Below, one piece after another: positions 1-8,344 of a stretch of 50,720 nt of DNA. The notes beneath the pieces are model-generated. The model saw only the letters and a list, made by a program, of their open reading frames with translations, made no database searches and had not been told where the DNA came from. A program made the translations under genes and the position numbers. Origin of the DNA: an uncultured Eubacterium sp. (GTDB taxonomy: Bacteria; Bacillota; Clostridia; Peptostreptococcales; Anaerovoracaceae); assembly GCA_900543485.1 (NCBI GenBank), contig UQRM01000015.1, positions 1 through 50,720 on the forward strand. Reading direction: 5' to 3'. Position 1 is the first letter of the stretch, and the number at the start of each line of letters is the position of its first letter.

Positions 1-825
1 GATTCTAAAGGGACTATCAGCGGAATAGAATCCAACTATTATCATTTTATTACGAGAAAGCCAGGAGACTTGAGCGAATCTGCAGAATACTTTGTAAATA
101 CGAATCATTTCGCGGCTCCTGGAACAGAAGATTGGAACATAGAGATCGACGGAGTAAGTTATAAAGAATGGAACTATCCATCTATCACTAGATTCGCCAC
201 AGCAGATGCATTCCTGAAAGAATATACTACAAATAATGAAATGGATATCGAACATGTGAGAATGATGTATTCGTCCGATGACTGGTTCAATCCTGATACT
301 AAGGAATGGGTGAGGAATGATCCCGGGACAGATGATTATGGTTCGAATCTGGGATATGATGGCTTTGATTATACTGTTCAGAGTGCCATCGTTCCTGAAG
401 ACATGATGATATATATCATGCAGGGAACAGGGAGCGGGACGGGAATGCCTGCGGGATCACAGGGACAGTTCATAGAAATCAAGATGTCAGACAGCCCTGC
501 GGAGATAGCAGCAGATATGGAAATCCGAACTTTTGATATTTTTCGTGATGCTAGAAGAACTCTTAGGATTGCGCTCAATGGCAACGAACGACTTAAAAAT
601 GATTATTTGTTACGAGAAGCATTTGAGACAATGTTGGACGAGTGTTACAGTGCATATGAATTGGGGCAGGATAGAAGGGCGTATGCATTTATGGAAATAC
701 ATGATGGTACAACTGACAAAGTGCAGTCATACAGATTGCTGGCCGAAGCCATGTCTCATTTTGCGGTGGCACAGGTGAAAGGAAAGAAGCTTCTTCATGA
801 ATTGAAAGCGTATATAAAAGATTGA
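1..825 (+). CDS. C45-like Ntn-hydrolase/acyltransferase, C-terminal part (5' end outside window)
   Basis: The frame is open from base 1, so the N-terminus and the nucleophilic Cys expected for this fold lie outside the window; 274 residues are visible. A TNHF motif (visible residues 34-37), a later S-x-T-R segment and a hydrophobic strand ending MIYIMQG resemble the C-terminal half of C45 peptidase/acyltransferases (isopenicillin-N acyltransferase and carcinine hydrolase relatives). The last ~100 residues are charged and helical and may be an extra domain. The stop lies 10 bases before the next flavoprotein gene, which implies co-transcription. A TTG at 70 could be a start, but nothing favours it over read-through from upstream. 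Family assignment is from motif recognition only; substrate unknown. Confidence 0.5.
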   Translation, partial: DSKGTISGIESNYYHFITRKPGDLSESAEYFVNTNHFAAPGTEDWNIEIDGVSYKEWNYPSITRFATADAFLKEYTTNNEMDIEHVRMMYSSDDWFNPDTKEWVRNDPGTDDYGSNLGYDGFDYTVQSAIVPEDMMIYIMQGTGSGTGMPAGSQGQFIEIKMSDSPAEIAADMEIRTFDIFRDARRTLRIALNGNERLKNDYLLREAFETMLDECYSAYELGQDRRAYAFMEIHDGTTDKVQSYRLLAEAMSHFAVAQVKGKKLLHELKAYIKD

Positions 826-835
826 GAGGAAATAT

Positions 836-2827
836 ATGGACTCTAAATATAAAAAGTTATTTGAATCGATCAACATAGGCAAATGTAAAATAAAAAACAG
901 ATTTGTGATGGCCCCAATGGGTCCTATGGGCCTCGGAGACTTTGAAGGGGGCTTTAATCAACGCGGTATTGATTATTATGTAGAAAGAGCAAAAGGAGGA
1001 ACAGGCCTGATTACAACAGGGGTGTGCTTAGTAGACACTAAGGTTGAAAAAATGAAAATGCCAAGCGTGCCTAACCCAAACTATAATCCAATTCATTTTA
1101 TCAGACAGGGCCGGGAAATGACTGAAAGGATACATGCATATGGAGCCAAGATATTTATCCAGCTTTCAGGCGGATTTGGAAGAGTGATCCCGTCCGCAGT
1201 AATGGGATTCACCGTCGCTCCATCCCCGGTGATGAACAGATGGGAAGATGTATTGTGCAGAGAGTTGACAACTGAAGAAGTGGAAAATTTGGTGAAAGAA
1301 TTTGGAACCGCGGCGAGGGCTTGTAAAGTAGCCGGTTTTGATGGGATCCAGATCCATGCAGTCCATGAAGGATATCTTATCGACCAGTTCGCGATGTCTT
1401 TGTTCAATAAGCGTACTGATAAATACGGGGGAGGACTGGAAAACAGGTTGCGACTTGCGAGAGAAATCGTTGAAGAAATCAAGGAAGTCTGTGGCGAGGA
1501 CTTCCCTGTCACCCTCAGGTTCAGTCCAAAGAGTTTCATTAAAGACTTAAGAGATGGAGCTCTTCCTGATGAAGAATTTGCGGAAAAAGGAAGAGATCTG
1601 GAAGAGGGTATCGAGTCTGCAAAACTTCTCGTTGAATATGGATACGATGCATTGGATGTAGATGTGGGATCATATGACTCCTGGTGGTGGAGTCATCCAC
1701 CTATGTATCAGGTTAAGGGGCTTTATCGACCATATGCAAAGATAGTTAAAGAAGCGGTGGATGTCCCTGTGATATGTGCGGGAAGGATGGATGACCCGGA
1801 TATGGCAGTTGAAGCCATATTGGATGGAACAACAGATATGATTGGGTTGGGGAGGCCGCTTCTCGCTGATCCTGATTATGTTAAGAAGCTTAGAAGAGGG
1901 AAAAAAGACAGTATCCGTCCGTGCATCTCCTGCCAGGAAGGATGTATGGGGAGAATGCAGAAATACATGATGGTAAATTGTGCGGTCAATCCACAGGCCG
2001 GAAAAGAATGTGTTAATGCTTATAATCCGATTTTAAGATCTAAAAAAGTAATGATTATCGGAGGCGGGGTAGGAGGCTGTGAGGCGGCAAGAGTGCTCGC
2101 GATAAGAGGTCATAAGCCTGAGTTGTTTGAAAGAAACAACAGACTCGGTGGGAAACTGATTGCCGCAGGAGTACCAGATTACAAGGAGGACGATATAGCC
2201 TTAATAAACTGGTATGCACATCGTTTGGAAGAGCTTGGAGTCCCCGTTCATTTAAATACTGATATAAGTGCTGAAGATGTGTTGAAGTATGATGCCGATG
2301 TTGTGATTGTGGCAACAGGGGCAGTACCTAAGATGATTGAATTCAGTAATAATGCGAATGTCTTTTCTGCTGAAGATGTCCTTATGAAAAGGCGAGATGC
2401 AGGACAGAAAACAGTTGTTATAGGAGGAGGACTTGTAGGCTGCGAGACGGCATTGTGGCTTGCAGACGAAGGTAAGAATGTTATGATCATAGAGGCTTTG
2501 GATGAGCTTTTGGCAGCAAATGGCCCTTTATGTAGTGCAAATAGCGAAATGTTGAAGAAGCTTGTTCCATTTAAAGGCGTTGATGTTAAAACTAATGCTA
2601 TTGCTAAGGATTATGTAGATGGAGTCCTGCTTATCAATACGGAGAATGGTACTGAAGAAATCGAGTGTGACAGCCTGATCATTTCTGTGGGATTTGAACC
2701 TGATGATACATTGTATCATCGCCTTGAGGAAGAAATCGATGAAATATATAACATTGGAGATTCAAAGGAAACCTCCAATGCGATGTATGCAATATGGGAT
2801 GCATACGAGGTGGCAAACCATATTTGA
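836..2827 (+). CDS. FadH/BaiCD-type NADH:flavin oxidoreductase
   Basis: A 663-residue protein of the 2,4-dienoyl-CoA reductase / BaiCD class: Old Yellow Enzyme FMN barrel (about 1-345), iron-sulfur segment, then a two-nucleotide pyridine-nucleotide oxidoreductase module (about 400-663). The barrel keeps the family signature IHAVHEGYLIDQF, NKRTDKYGG and ENR. The Cys segment RPCISCQEGC followed by NCAVNP gives the usual C-x2-C-x3-C-x11-C [4Fe-4S] pattern. Two Rossmann motifs are intact (IIGGGVGGCEA for FAD, VIGGGLVGCETA for NAD(P)H). Such enzymes pass electrons NADH to FAD to Fe-S to FMN and reduce an alkene conjugated to a carbonyl in the cytoplasm. The ATG at 836 has GAGAGG upstream. The true substrate (enoyl-CoA, bile-acid dienone or other) cannot be read from sequence. 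Confidence 0.85.
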   Translation: MDSKYKKLFESINIGKCKIKNRFVMAPMGPMGLGDFEGGFNQRGIDYYVERAKGGTGLITTGVCLVDTKVEKMKMPSVPNPNYNPIHFIRQGREMTERIHAYGAKIFIQLSGGFGRVIPSAVMGFTVAPSPVMNRWEDVLCRELTTEEVENLVKEFGTAARACKVAGFDGIQIHAVHEGYLIDQFAMSLFNKRTDKYGGGLENRLRLAREIVEEIKEVCGEDFPVTLRFSPKSFIKDLRDGALPDEEFAEKGRDLEEGIESAKLLVEYGYDALDVDVGSYDSWWWSHPPMYQVKGLYRPYAKIVKEAVDVPVICAGRMDDPDMAVEAILDGTTDMIGLGRPLLADPDYVKKLRRGKKDSIRPCISCQEGCMGRMQKYMMVNCAVNPQAGKECVNAYNPILRSKKVMIIGGGVGGCEAARVLAIRGHKPELFERNNRLGGKLIAAGVPDYKEDDIALINWYAHRLEELGVPVHLNTDISAEDVLKYDADVVIVATGAVPKMIEFSNNANVFSAEDVLMKRRDAGQKTVVIGGGLVGCETALWLADEGKNVMIIEALDELLAANGPLCSANSEMLKKLVPFKGVDVKTNAIAKDYVDGVLLINTENGTEEIECDSLIISVGFEPDDTLYHRLEEEIDEIYNIGDSKETSNAMYAIWDAYEVANHI

Positions 2828-2850
2828 TCTCTATTAGTTGGAGGTGGGTA

Positions 2851-4845
2851 ATGAAAAACATGTTTACTTCTATGAAAATTGGTAGCCTGGAAATAGATAA
2901 CAGAATAATGAAATCCGCCGCCGGATCATATTCTCTTGATTCAGGCATCAACACTCAGGCAATCATGTTTTATGAAAATCTCGCCAAAGGCGGGTGTGGA
3001 ATGATCTGGTGTGAGGATTTGCAGTGGTATGATTATTCCGTCGAAGATATAAAAAAGATTGTTGATGCAGTTCATAAACATGGAGCGAAATTTGGCATAC
3101 AGACATATGGTATGTGGAAGTTTGCAGCATCATCAAAGCATGTTGTAAGCCCATGTGAAATGAATATGGATGATTACAGACATAAGGAGTTAACGACCAG
3201 TGAAGTACATAAAGTCCAGCAAATGATCCTTGATAATGTAAAGTTTGCAAAAAAATGTGGGTTTGATGCTATTGAACTGAATTGTTCTTCTGATCATATG
3301 TTCAATACATTTATGTCTAGATTCTGGAACAATTCAAGAAAAGATCAATACAGCGGAGAAACCATTGAGAACAGAGCAAGAGTAGTAACGGAACTTATAC
3401 AGAAGATCAAATTTGCATGTGGGGATGATTTCCCGGTTCAGATATTATTTAACGGCGTTGAGGAAAATCTATATGATTTAGATGATTGCAGTCTTTGTAT
3501 TTCTCCAGATGAGGCCAGAGAATTCGCAAAAATATTTGAAAAAGCCGGAGCAGATTCGTTGCACATAAGGACAAGCGCTTTTGGTAATCATTGCGCGGGT
3601 TTCATGCCTGATGTTATGCATTTTGGAGAAATCGGTAACACAGGTATTGGTTCTGTTGTAGATTTTGATAAGAATTATTTTGGTATATTAGATGGGACTA
3701 ATGATGGGGTCGCTGCATTCCTTGATGTTGCTTCATATGTTAAAGACGCTGTGCGTATTCCTGTCGGCGTGGTCGGAAATATGGATCCACGTATTGCAGA
3801 GGAGCAGATCAATAATGCTATAAATGAAGATAAGATTGATTTTATTATGGTAAATAGGGCGTTGCTGGCAGATCCGTATCTTCCTAATAAATTGAAGACA
3901 AATAGAAAGGAAGATATAAGGCCATGTACGAAATGCATCAGTTGTTTTAAGGCAGTAGCGGACATGTGGGGAGTTGGATATTGCAGAGTAAATCCTGCCT
4001 ATATCAGAGGGGGTACGGAGGAAATGCCTGAGGGGATGGATTATCATCCCGCCAGTATTCAGAAATCCGTACTCGTGATAGGAGGAGGACCGGCAGGAAT
4101 GGAAGCTGCTTGTGTGGCCGCAGAACGAGGGCATAAAGTTTCCCTTTATGATAGTAATAGTGTACTTGGGGGTCGTATGAATATGGCCGCGGCAGTAAAG
4201 GGAAAACACGATAGAATATTGGAATTTAGAGATTATCTGATCCATAGGTTGAAAAAGACCGGTGTGCAGGTAAATAAATTGGTGACAGTTGATGAGTCAT
4301 TAGTGAAAAAAATCGATCCGGATGTCGTTATTGTCGCAACTGGAGGTGTAGTGAAAAAGCCTGTCAAAATCGATAACAAAGGAATGAGGATACAAAACGG
4401 AATTACGCTGTCGATTGATGGTTTGGGAAGTTCAATTTGTATCGTTGGAGGTAATATTATCGCTTATGATTATATGATACATTTGGTGCAAAAAGGAAAG
4501 AATGTTATTCTTGTAAGCGACAGACCAGAAAATGAAATAGGTATTGAACAGTCTTCATGGCAAAGACTTGTCTTAAATGAATGGCTCAAGACAAAAAATG
4601 CACAAATATACAGCGACTCGATTCTTGATATTATTTCTGAAAAAAAGATCTGTGTTAGAAATTTTTCGGGAAAGGAAACAATGCTTGAATGCGATTGCGT
4701 TGTCTTTGCGGAAAAGTTAGAAAAAGATGATTCATTAAAAGAAAATCTTCGAGAATACGAGACTATTGTAATCGGTGATTGCAAAATACCTTTTAATATT
4801 CTGGAGGCAGTAAAAGATGGAAATTTTGCCGGTCGGACAATATAA
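2851..4845 (+). CDS. Diverged FadH/BaiH-like flavoprotein
   Basis: 664 residues in the same layout as the preceding gene. I place the start at the ATG at 2851 because GGAGGTGG sits at 2840-2847; an upstream in-frame start would overlap the previous gene. Compared with its neighbour the active site has changed: the HxxH of the FMN barrel is replaced by LNCSSDHMF, and the Fe-S loop reads CTKCISC (third spacing two rather than three) before GYCRVNP. The FAD motif VIGGGPAGMEA is normal, but the second nucleotide motif is degraded (IVGGNIIAYD). Either the substrate differs or it is an electron-transfer or non-catalytic partner, as in the BaiCD/BaiH pairing. The gene is AT-rich like its neighbours. 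Confidence 0.8.
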   Translation: MKNMFTSMKIGSLEIDNRIMKSAAGSYSLDSGINTQAIMFYENLAKGGCGMIWCEDLQWYDYSVEDIKKIVDAVHKHGAKFGIQTYGMWKFAASSKHVVSPCEMNMDDYRHKELTTSEVHKVQQMILDNVKFAKKCGFDAIELNCSSDHMFNTFMSRFWNNSRKDQYSGETIENRARVVTELIQKIKFACGDDFPVQILFNGVEENLYDLDDCSLCISPDEAREFAKIFEKAGADSLHIRTSAFGNHCAGFMPDVMHFGEIGNTGIGSVVDFDKNYFGILDGTNDGVAAFLDVASYVKDAVRIPVGVVGNMDPRIAEEQINNAINEDKIDFIMVNRALLADPYLPNKLKTNRKEDIRPCTKCISCFKAVADMWGVGYCRVNPAYIRGGTEEMPEGMDYHPASIQKSVLVIGGGPAGMEAACVAAERGHKVSLYDSNSVLGGRMNMAAAVKGKHDRILEFRDYLIHRLKKTGVQVNKLVTVDESLVKKIDPDVVIVATGGVVKKPVKIDNKGMRIQNGITLSIDGLGSSICIVGGNIIAYDYMIHLVQKGKNVILVSDRPENEIGIEQSSWQRLVLNEWLKTKNAQIYSDSILDIISEKKICVRNFSGKETMLECDCVVFAEKLEKDDSLKENLREYETIVIGDCKIPFNILEAVKDGNFAGRTI

Positions 4846-4881
4846 TTTGATTTTCAATAATGTATCATGAGACCTGCTGAA

Positions 4882-4907
4882 TGCCGGGACGCTCGTGTGA
4901 CCCGGCA
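4882..4907 (+). terminator. Possible weak terminator hairpin after the flavoprotein genes
   Basis: A 7-bp inverted repeat, TGCCGGG at 4882-4888 and CCCGGCA at 4901-4907, lies 37 bases after the stop. No T-run follows, so termination is uncertain; the stronger structure at 5118 may be the real end of the transcript. Confidence 0.3.
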
Positions 4908-4931
4908 AAAGGTATGTGCTGCGGAAATTAA

Positions 4932-5087
4932 CGTTTCGTAAATAAATTTCCAATATCATTTAAACAATGGCTCGCTATCCTTACCGGTGATAATTTCAAC
5001 ATGACAGTCCTGTTGGCAGTTATGGGAATCGCAGCCGCAGCGGCTGCCGGAACAGTGCTCTATGGCAGGAGAAAGAGTAGCAACTAG
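4932..5087 (+). pseudogene. Relic C-terminal cell-wall sorting tail (LPXTG-like)
   Basis: Between in-frame stops (TAA at 4929, TAG at 5085) the frame encodes ILTGDNFNM, a hydrophobic run LLAVMGIAAAAAAGTVLY and a basic end GRRKSSN. This is the layout of a Gram-positive sortase substrate tail: TGD motif, membrane span, positive tail. The canonical LPxTG is degraded (AILTGD), there is no body of a surface protein upstream, and no ribosome binding site. I read it as the stranded 3' end of a deleted surface-protein gene whose terminator (5118-5168) survives. Confidence 0.55.
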
Positions 5088-5117
5088 AGGAAAAGCCTGT
5101 AAAATTACATAAAGAAT

Positions 5118-5168
5118 TAAAAGGGTCCGATTATCAGCAGCATGCTGATGAACGGACTCTTTTACTTT
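5118..5168 (+). terminator. Strong intrinsic terminator
   Basis: AAAGGGTCCG pairs with CGGACTCTTT, and inside it ATCAGC pairs with GCTGAT; TTTACTTTTAC follows. The A-rich 5' side means it could also work in the opposite direction. It separates the AT-rich flavoprotein region from the fab operon. Confidence 0.8.
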
Positions 5169-5250
5169 TACATACATTTTTCAAAAAACGCGAAATGTCT
5201 GCAATTGGCGGCTCCGGACCGGGAAACAGCCCTCTATCCGGCTGATTTTC

Positions 5251-5279
5251 TTGACTAATTCGGCTGCTGATAGTATCAT
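5251..5279 (+). promoter_or_regulatory. Promoter of the fab operon
   Basis: TTGACT (5251-5256) and TATCAT (5274-5279) are separated by 17 bases, a standard vegetative promoter. Transcription would start near 5286, giving a leader of about 210 nucleotides before fabK. No other gene start is near. Confidence 0.6.
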
Positions 5280-5292
5280 ATAACATATAAAT

Positions 5293-5309
5293 AGTTTGAC
5301 AATCAAAAT
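5293..5309 (+). promoter_or_regulatory. FabT-like operator
   Basis: AGTTTGACAATCAAAAT contains the palindrome TTTGA-CAA-TCAAA, which matches the binding site known for streptococcal FabT (AGTTTGA-N3-TCAAA type). It lies a few bases after the predicted transcription start, where a bound repressor would block initiation. A second, weaker inverted copy (TTTGACGACAAAACT) follows at 5311-5325. The likely ligand is the MarR-domain fusion at 10025-11491 in the same operon (inference). Confidence 0.6.
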
Positions 5310-5329
5310 ATTTGACGACAAAACTAAAT

Positions 5330-5490
5330 GCAGATCAGCCTACATCGCCCACAGCGGCAGGTTGTGCAAAAGAGCACACCTTCCGTCTCTTCGGGAGCAG
5401 GCTGTGCGGAAGATGAGCGCCGGAGGGCAGGGAGAGACGATGAGTGTCTATGAGTGAAGTTAATATAGGAAAGAGAGTATAAGGAGGGAT
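5330..5490 (+). promoter_or_regulatory. Structured 5' leader of the fab operon
   Basis: No gene is seen here. Hairpins can be drawn: GGTTGTGC with GCACACC (about 5360-5380, AAAAGA loop) and CTTCCG (5380-5385) with CGGAAG (5407-5412). No T-run follows either. The region may affect RNA stability or attenuation; no known riboswitch class was recognised. The fabK ribosome binding site AAGGAGG lies at its end. Confidence 0.3.
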
Positions 5491-5497
5491 AGGTAAG

Positions 5498-6451
5498 ATG
5501 GTAAATGTTTGCGAGATTTTGGGAACGCGGTATCCTATAATCCAGGGAGCCATGGCGAGGATCGCCGAGTGCAATCTGGCGGCGGCAGTCAGCAACGGCG
5601 GCGGACTGGGGATAATCGCGGCAGGCGGCCAGAGCGCTGAATGGCTGAGAGATCAGATAAAGAAGACCAGGGAGATGACCGACAAGCCTTTTGGCGTAAA
5701 CATCATGTTGCTGGCCGACAATGTGGAGGAACTGATGGACGTGGTGTGCGAGGAAAAGGTTCCGGTAGTCACTACGGGAGCGGGAAACCCCGGAAAGTAC
5801 ATCAGCAGGCTGAAAGAGAACGGCATCAAGGTGATTCCTGTAGTTGCCAACGTTGCACTGGCGACGCGTGTGGAGAGAGCCGGAGCTGACGCCATCGTGG
5901 CTGAGGGAACTGAAGCAGGAGGTCATATTGGAGAGACTACCACTATGGCTCTCATTCCGCAGATGGTTGACGCGCTGGATATCCCGGTCATCGCCGCAGG
6001 CGGTATCGCCGATGGAAGGGGTATCGCGGCAGCCTATATGTTGGGAGCCAAGGGAGTGCAGGTAGGGACCAGATTCCTGGTGGCCAACGAATGCATCATC
6101 CATCAGGGATATAAGGATGCCATCCTGAAGGCCAAGGATTCCTCTACGGTGGCTACCGGCAGGAGCACGGGCCATCCTGTAAGGATAATAAAGAATAGGC
6201 TGGCCAGAAAGATACTCTCTCTGGAGAAGCAGAACGCTCCGGAAGAGGAGATAAATCAGCTGTGTACAGGAACGCTGGCTGCGGCGGTAAGAGACGGCGA
6301 CGCAGATAACGGCAATATCATGTCGGGTCAGATAGCAGGGCTGGTACACAAGGAACAGCCGGCAGCGGAGATGATAGAAGAGATGTTCAAGGAGGTAGAA
6401 GAGATCTATGAAGATAGGAATAGTATTTGCAGGGCAGGGAGCGCAGTATAG
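5498..6451 (+). CDS. fabK: Enoyl-ACP reductase II (FabK)
   Basis: 317 residues, the usual FabK length. FMN-dependent TIM-barrel reductase that uses NAD(P)H to reduce trans-2-enoyl-ACP, the last step of each fatty-acid elongation cycle. Visible motifs: RYPIIQGAMA at the N-terminus, VNIM strand, TGAG phosphate loop, EGTEAGGHIG with the catalytic His at residue 143, AAGGIADGRG and GVQVGTRF for FMN phosphate binding. The start is the ATG at 5498 after AAGGAGGGATAGGTAAG. It is first in the operon and overlaps fabD by 44 bases, suggesting translational coupling. The intact His contrasts with the altered homologous domain five genes downstream. Confidence 0.95.
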   Translation: MVNVCEILGTRYPIIQGAMARIAECNLAAAVSNGGGLGIIAAGGQSAEWLRDQIKKTREMTDKPFGVNIMLLADNVEELMDVVCEEKVPVVTTGAGNPGKYISRLKENGIKVIPVVANVALATRVERAGADAIVAEGTEAGGHIGETTTMALIPQMVDALDIPVIAAGGIADGRGIAAAYMLGAKGVQVGTRFLVANECIIHQGYKDAILKAKDSSTVATGRSTGHPVRIIKNRLARKILSLEKQNAPEEEINQLCTGTLAAAVRDGDADNGNIMSGQIAGLVHKEQPAAEMIEEMFKEVEEIYEDRNSICRAGSAV

Positions 6452-7388
6452 CGGAATGGGGAAGGACCTCTACGATAACTACCCTGAAGCTAAGGAAATA
6501 TTCGATATGGCCGGAGACCAGATCAAGGAATGGTGCTTCAACGGAGACGAAGAGACACTGAAACAGACACACGTGACACAGCCGACCATATACACCACCA
6601 CCATGGCCGCATATAAGGCGTTGATGGCGGAGCTGGAAAAAGAAGGCATCGCTGACAAACTGGAGATCGACGCGCTGGCAGGGTTCAGCCTGGGTGAGTA
6701 TTCTGCCCTCACGGCTGCAGGGGCCATAGATGAGATAAGCAAGGGCATCGATATAGTTTCCAGGAGAGGCGTGTTGATGCAGGAGGCCGGTCTCGACGAA
6801 GAAGGAAATGCAAAAGGAGGTATGGCTGCAGGTATCGGTGACAGGAGCGCCATACTGGAAGCTGTAGAGGAGGCCAGAGAGGATGGCATACTGGAAGGGG
6901 CCAACTTCAACTCACCTACGCAGACCGTCGTGGCGGGAGACAAGGCGGCCCTTAAGAGATTCAGAAGAGCAGCCAAAGCAAAAGGCGTCAAAGCCATACC
7001 ACTCAGTGTCAGCACTGCTTTCCACAGTCCGATGATGGTGCCGGCGGCGGAAAAGCTGAGGGACGTACTGAAAGAAGCAGGTCTCAAGGAGCCAAAGATA
7101 AAGGTATATGCCAACGTGACAGCTGACGACATCATGAAGGATTTTGACGGCGGCGATGTGGGAGAATATCTGACCGATATGCTGGCCAGACAGGCTATGA
7201 GCCCCGTTTACTGGGAGGAGATCATCAGGAGATTCGACGGTGACGGAGTGAAGGCTATCATAGAAGTAGGCCCGGGAAAGACACTTACAGGAAATACGAA
7301 GAAGACATGCCCTGATATGGCTGCTCTTCATGTGGAGAACATGGAGACGCTGAAGGAAACCGTCCAGCAGTTGAAGGAAATGATCTAG
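6408..7388 (+). CDS. fabD: Malonyl-CoA:ACP transacylase (FabD)
   Basis: 326 residues. Transfers malonyl from CoA to acyl carrier protein to supply elongation. GQGAQ at 9-13 forms the oxyanion loop; GFSLGEY carries nucleophile Ser94; STAFHSPMM holds the catalytic His, and VGPGKTLTG closes the C-terminal half. The ATG at 6408 lies inside the fabK end with GAGGTAGAAGAG ahead of it. A hairpin-containing gap of 89 bases separates it from fabG. The operon has no acpP next to it, so the ACP partner must be encoded elsewhere. Confidence 0.95.
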   Translation: MKIGIVFAGQGAQYSGMGKDLYDNYPEAKEIFDMAGDQIKEWCFNGDEETLKQTHVTQPTIYTTTMAAYKALMAELEKEGIADKLEIDALAGFSLGEYSALTAAGAIDEISKGIDIVSRRGVLMQEAGLDEEGNAKGGMAAGIGDRSAILEAVEEAREDGILEGANFNSPTQTVVAGDKAALKRFRRAAKAKGVKAIPLSVSTAFHSPMMVPAAEKLRDVLKEAGLKEPKIKVYANVTADDIMKDFDGGDVGEYLTDMLARQAMSPVYWEEIIRRFDGDGVKAIIEVGPGKTLTGNTKKTCPDMAALHVENMETLKETVQQLKEMI

Positions 7389-7409
7389 AACATCAGCGCA
7401 ACCGGAGGA

Positions 7410-7450
7410 TCCCGGAGAAAACGGGAACAGTAGCGCCCTTTTCGAAGGGC
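7410..7450 (+). other. Two intercistronic hairpins between fabD and fabG
   Basis: TCCCG-N6-CGGGA (7410-7425) and GCCCTT-TTCG-AAGGGC (7435-7450, a very stable TTCG tetraloop). No T-run follows, so they are more likely RNA-stability or processing elements than terminators. Confidence 0.45.
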
Positions 7451-7477
7451 AAGCGATTGGAGGTAAAGAAAAGAAAT

Positions 7478-8221
7478 ATGTTGAAGGATAAGACAGCAGT
7501 CATAACTGGAGGAGTCAGAGGCATAGGAAAGGCCATAGCCAGGACTTTCTGCCAGAACGGCGCCAATGTGGTGCTCTGCTACAGGAGCAATGACGCTGAA
7601 GCGGAAAAGACTGCGGCGGAATTGTCAGCCTTCGGCCCTCAGGTAAAACTGGTCAAAGGCGATGTGGCTGACCCGGAGACGGCGAAAAAGGTAGCGGAGC
7701 TCATAAAAGCAGATTTTGATAAAAAAGTGGATATTCTGGTCAACAACGCCGGGATAACCAACGATAAGCTTATGATGAGGATGAGCGCCGAGGATTTCAC
7801 CAAGGTAATAGACGCTAACCTCAATGGAGCATTTTACATGATGAAGGAGCTGTCCTCTCTGATGGTGAAAAAGAAGAGCGGAGTCATCATAAACATGGCG
7901 TCGGTATCGGGGCTCAAGGGAAATCCGGCCCAGGTCAACTACAGCGCTTCCAAGGCCGGCATCGTAGGCATGACACTGTCGGCAGCTAAGGAACTGGGAA
8001 GGCGCGGCATTCGGGTCAATGCCATTGCGCCGGGATTCATAGAGACGGATATGACAGCGGTGCTGACCGATGAGCAGAAGGAAGCGGCGGCTAAGAACAT
8101 AACGCTGGGAAGGCTGGGACAGCCTGAGGATATAGCTAATGCAGCCCTTTTCCTGGCTTCCGACATGGGAGCATATATAACAGGGCAGGTAATAAGCGTG
8201 GACGGCGGCATTATAATGTAA
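7478..8221 (+). CDS. fabG: 3-oxoacyl-ACP reductase (FabG)
   Basis: 247 residues from the ATG at 7478, the usual FabG length; an upstream in-frame TTG at 7457 overlaps the GGAGG (7459-7463) and is rejected. Short-chain dehydrogenase that reduces 3-ketoacyl-ACP with NADPH. Motifs: TGGVRGIGKAIA for cofactor binding, NNAG, catalytic Ser in NMASVSG and Tyr/Lys in NYSASKAG, and the C-terminal GQVISVDGG. Third gene of the operon, bracketed by hairpin-bearing spacers. Confidence 0.95.
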   Translation: MLKDKTAVITGGVRGIGKAIARTFCQNGANVVLCYRSNDAEAEKTAAELSAFGPQVKLVKGDVADPETAKKVAELIKADFDKKVDILVNNAGITNDKLMMRMSAEDFTKVIDANLNGAFYMMKELSSLMVKKKSGVIINMASVSGLKGNPAQVNYSASKAGIVGMTLSAAKELGRRGIRVNAIAPGFIETDMTAVLTDEQKEAAAKNITLGRLGQPEDIANAALFLASDMGAYITGQVISVDGGIIM

Positions 8222-8223
8222 CG

Positions 8224-8263
8224 CCGCGTCATGAAAAGGCGCGGACAGCGGCCGGAAGCCGGC
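8224..8263 (+). other. Two intercistronic hairpins between fabG and fabF
   Basis: CCGCG (8224-8228) pairs with CGCGG (8240-8244), and GCCGG (8251-8255) with CCGGC (8259-8263). The rest of the 123-base gap has no ORF; an AAGGAGG before 8345 serves fabF. As in the fabD-fabG gap, no T-run follows. Confidence 0.4.
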
Positions 8264-8344
8264 AGTGGAAAGCAGGCGGCAGCAAATGACAAACGATGAA
8301 CGAAGGGAAATCAGCGCAGCCGCAAAGAGCAAGGAGGAGCATTT

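Noticed and set aside
70..825. TTG at 70 as the true start of the first gene
   Set aside because: The frame is open to base 1 and upstream codons read as normal protein; the gene is truncated by the window edge.
5324..6349. A 341-codon minus-strand frame opposite fabK
   Set aside because: Shadow of fabK; no start signal and no domain.
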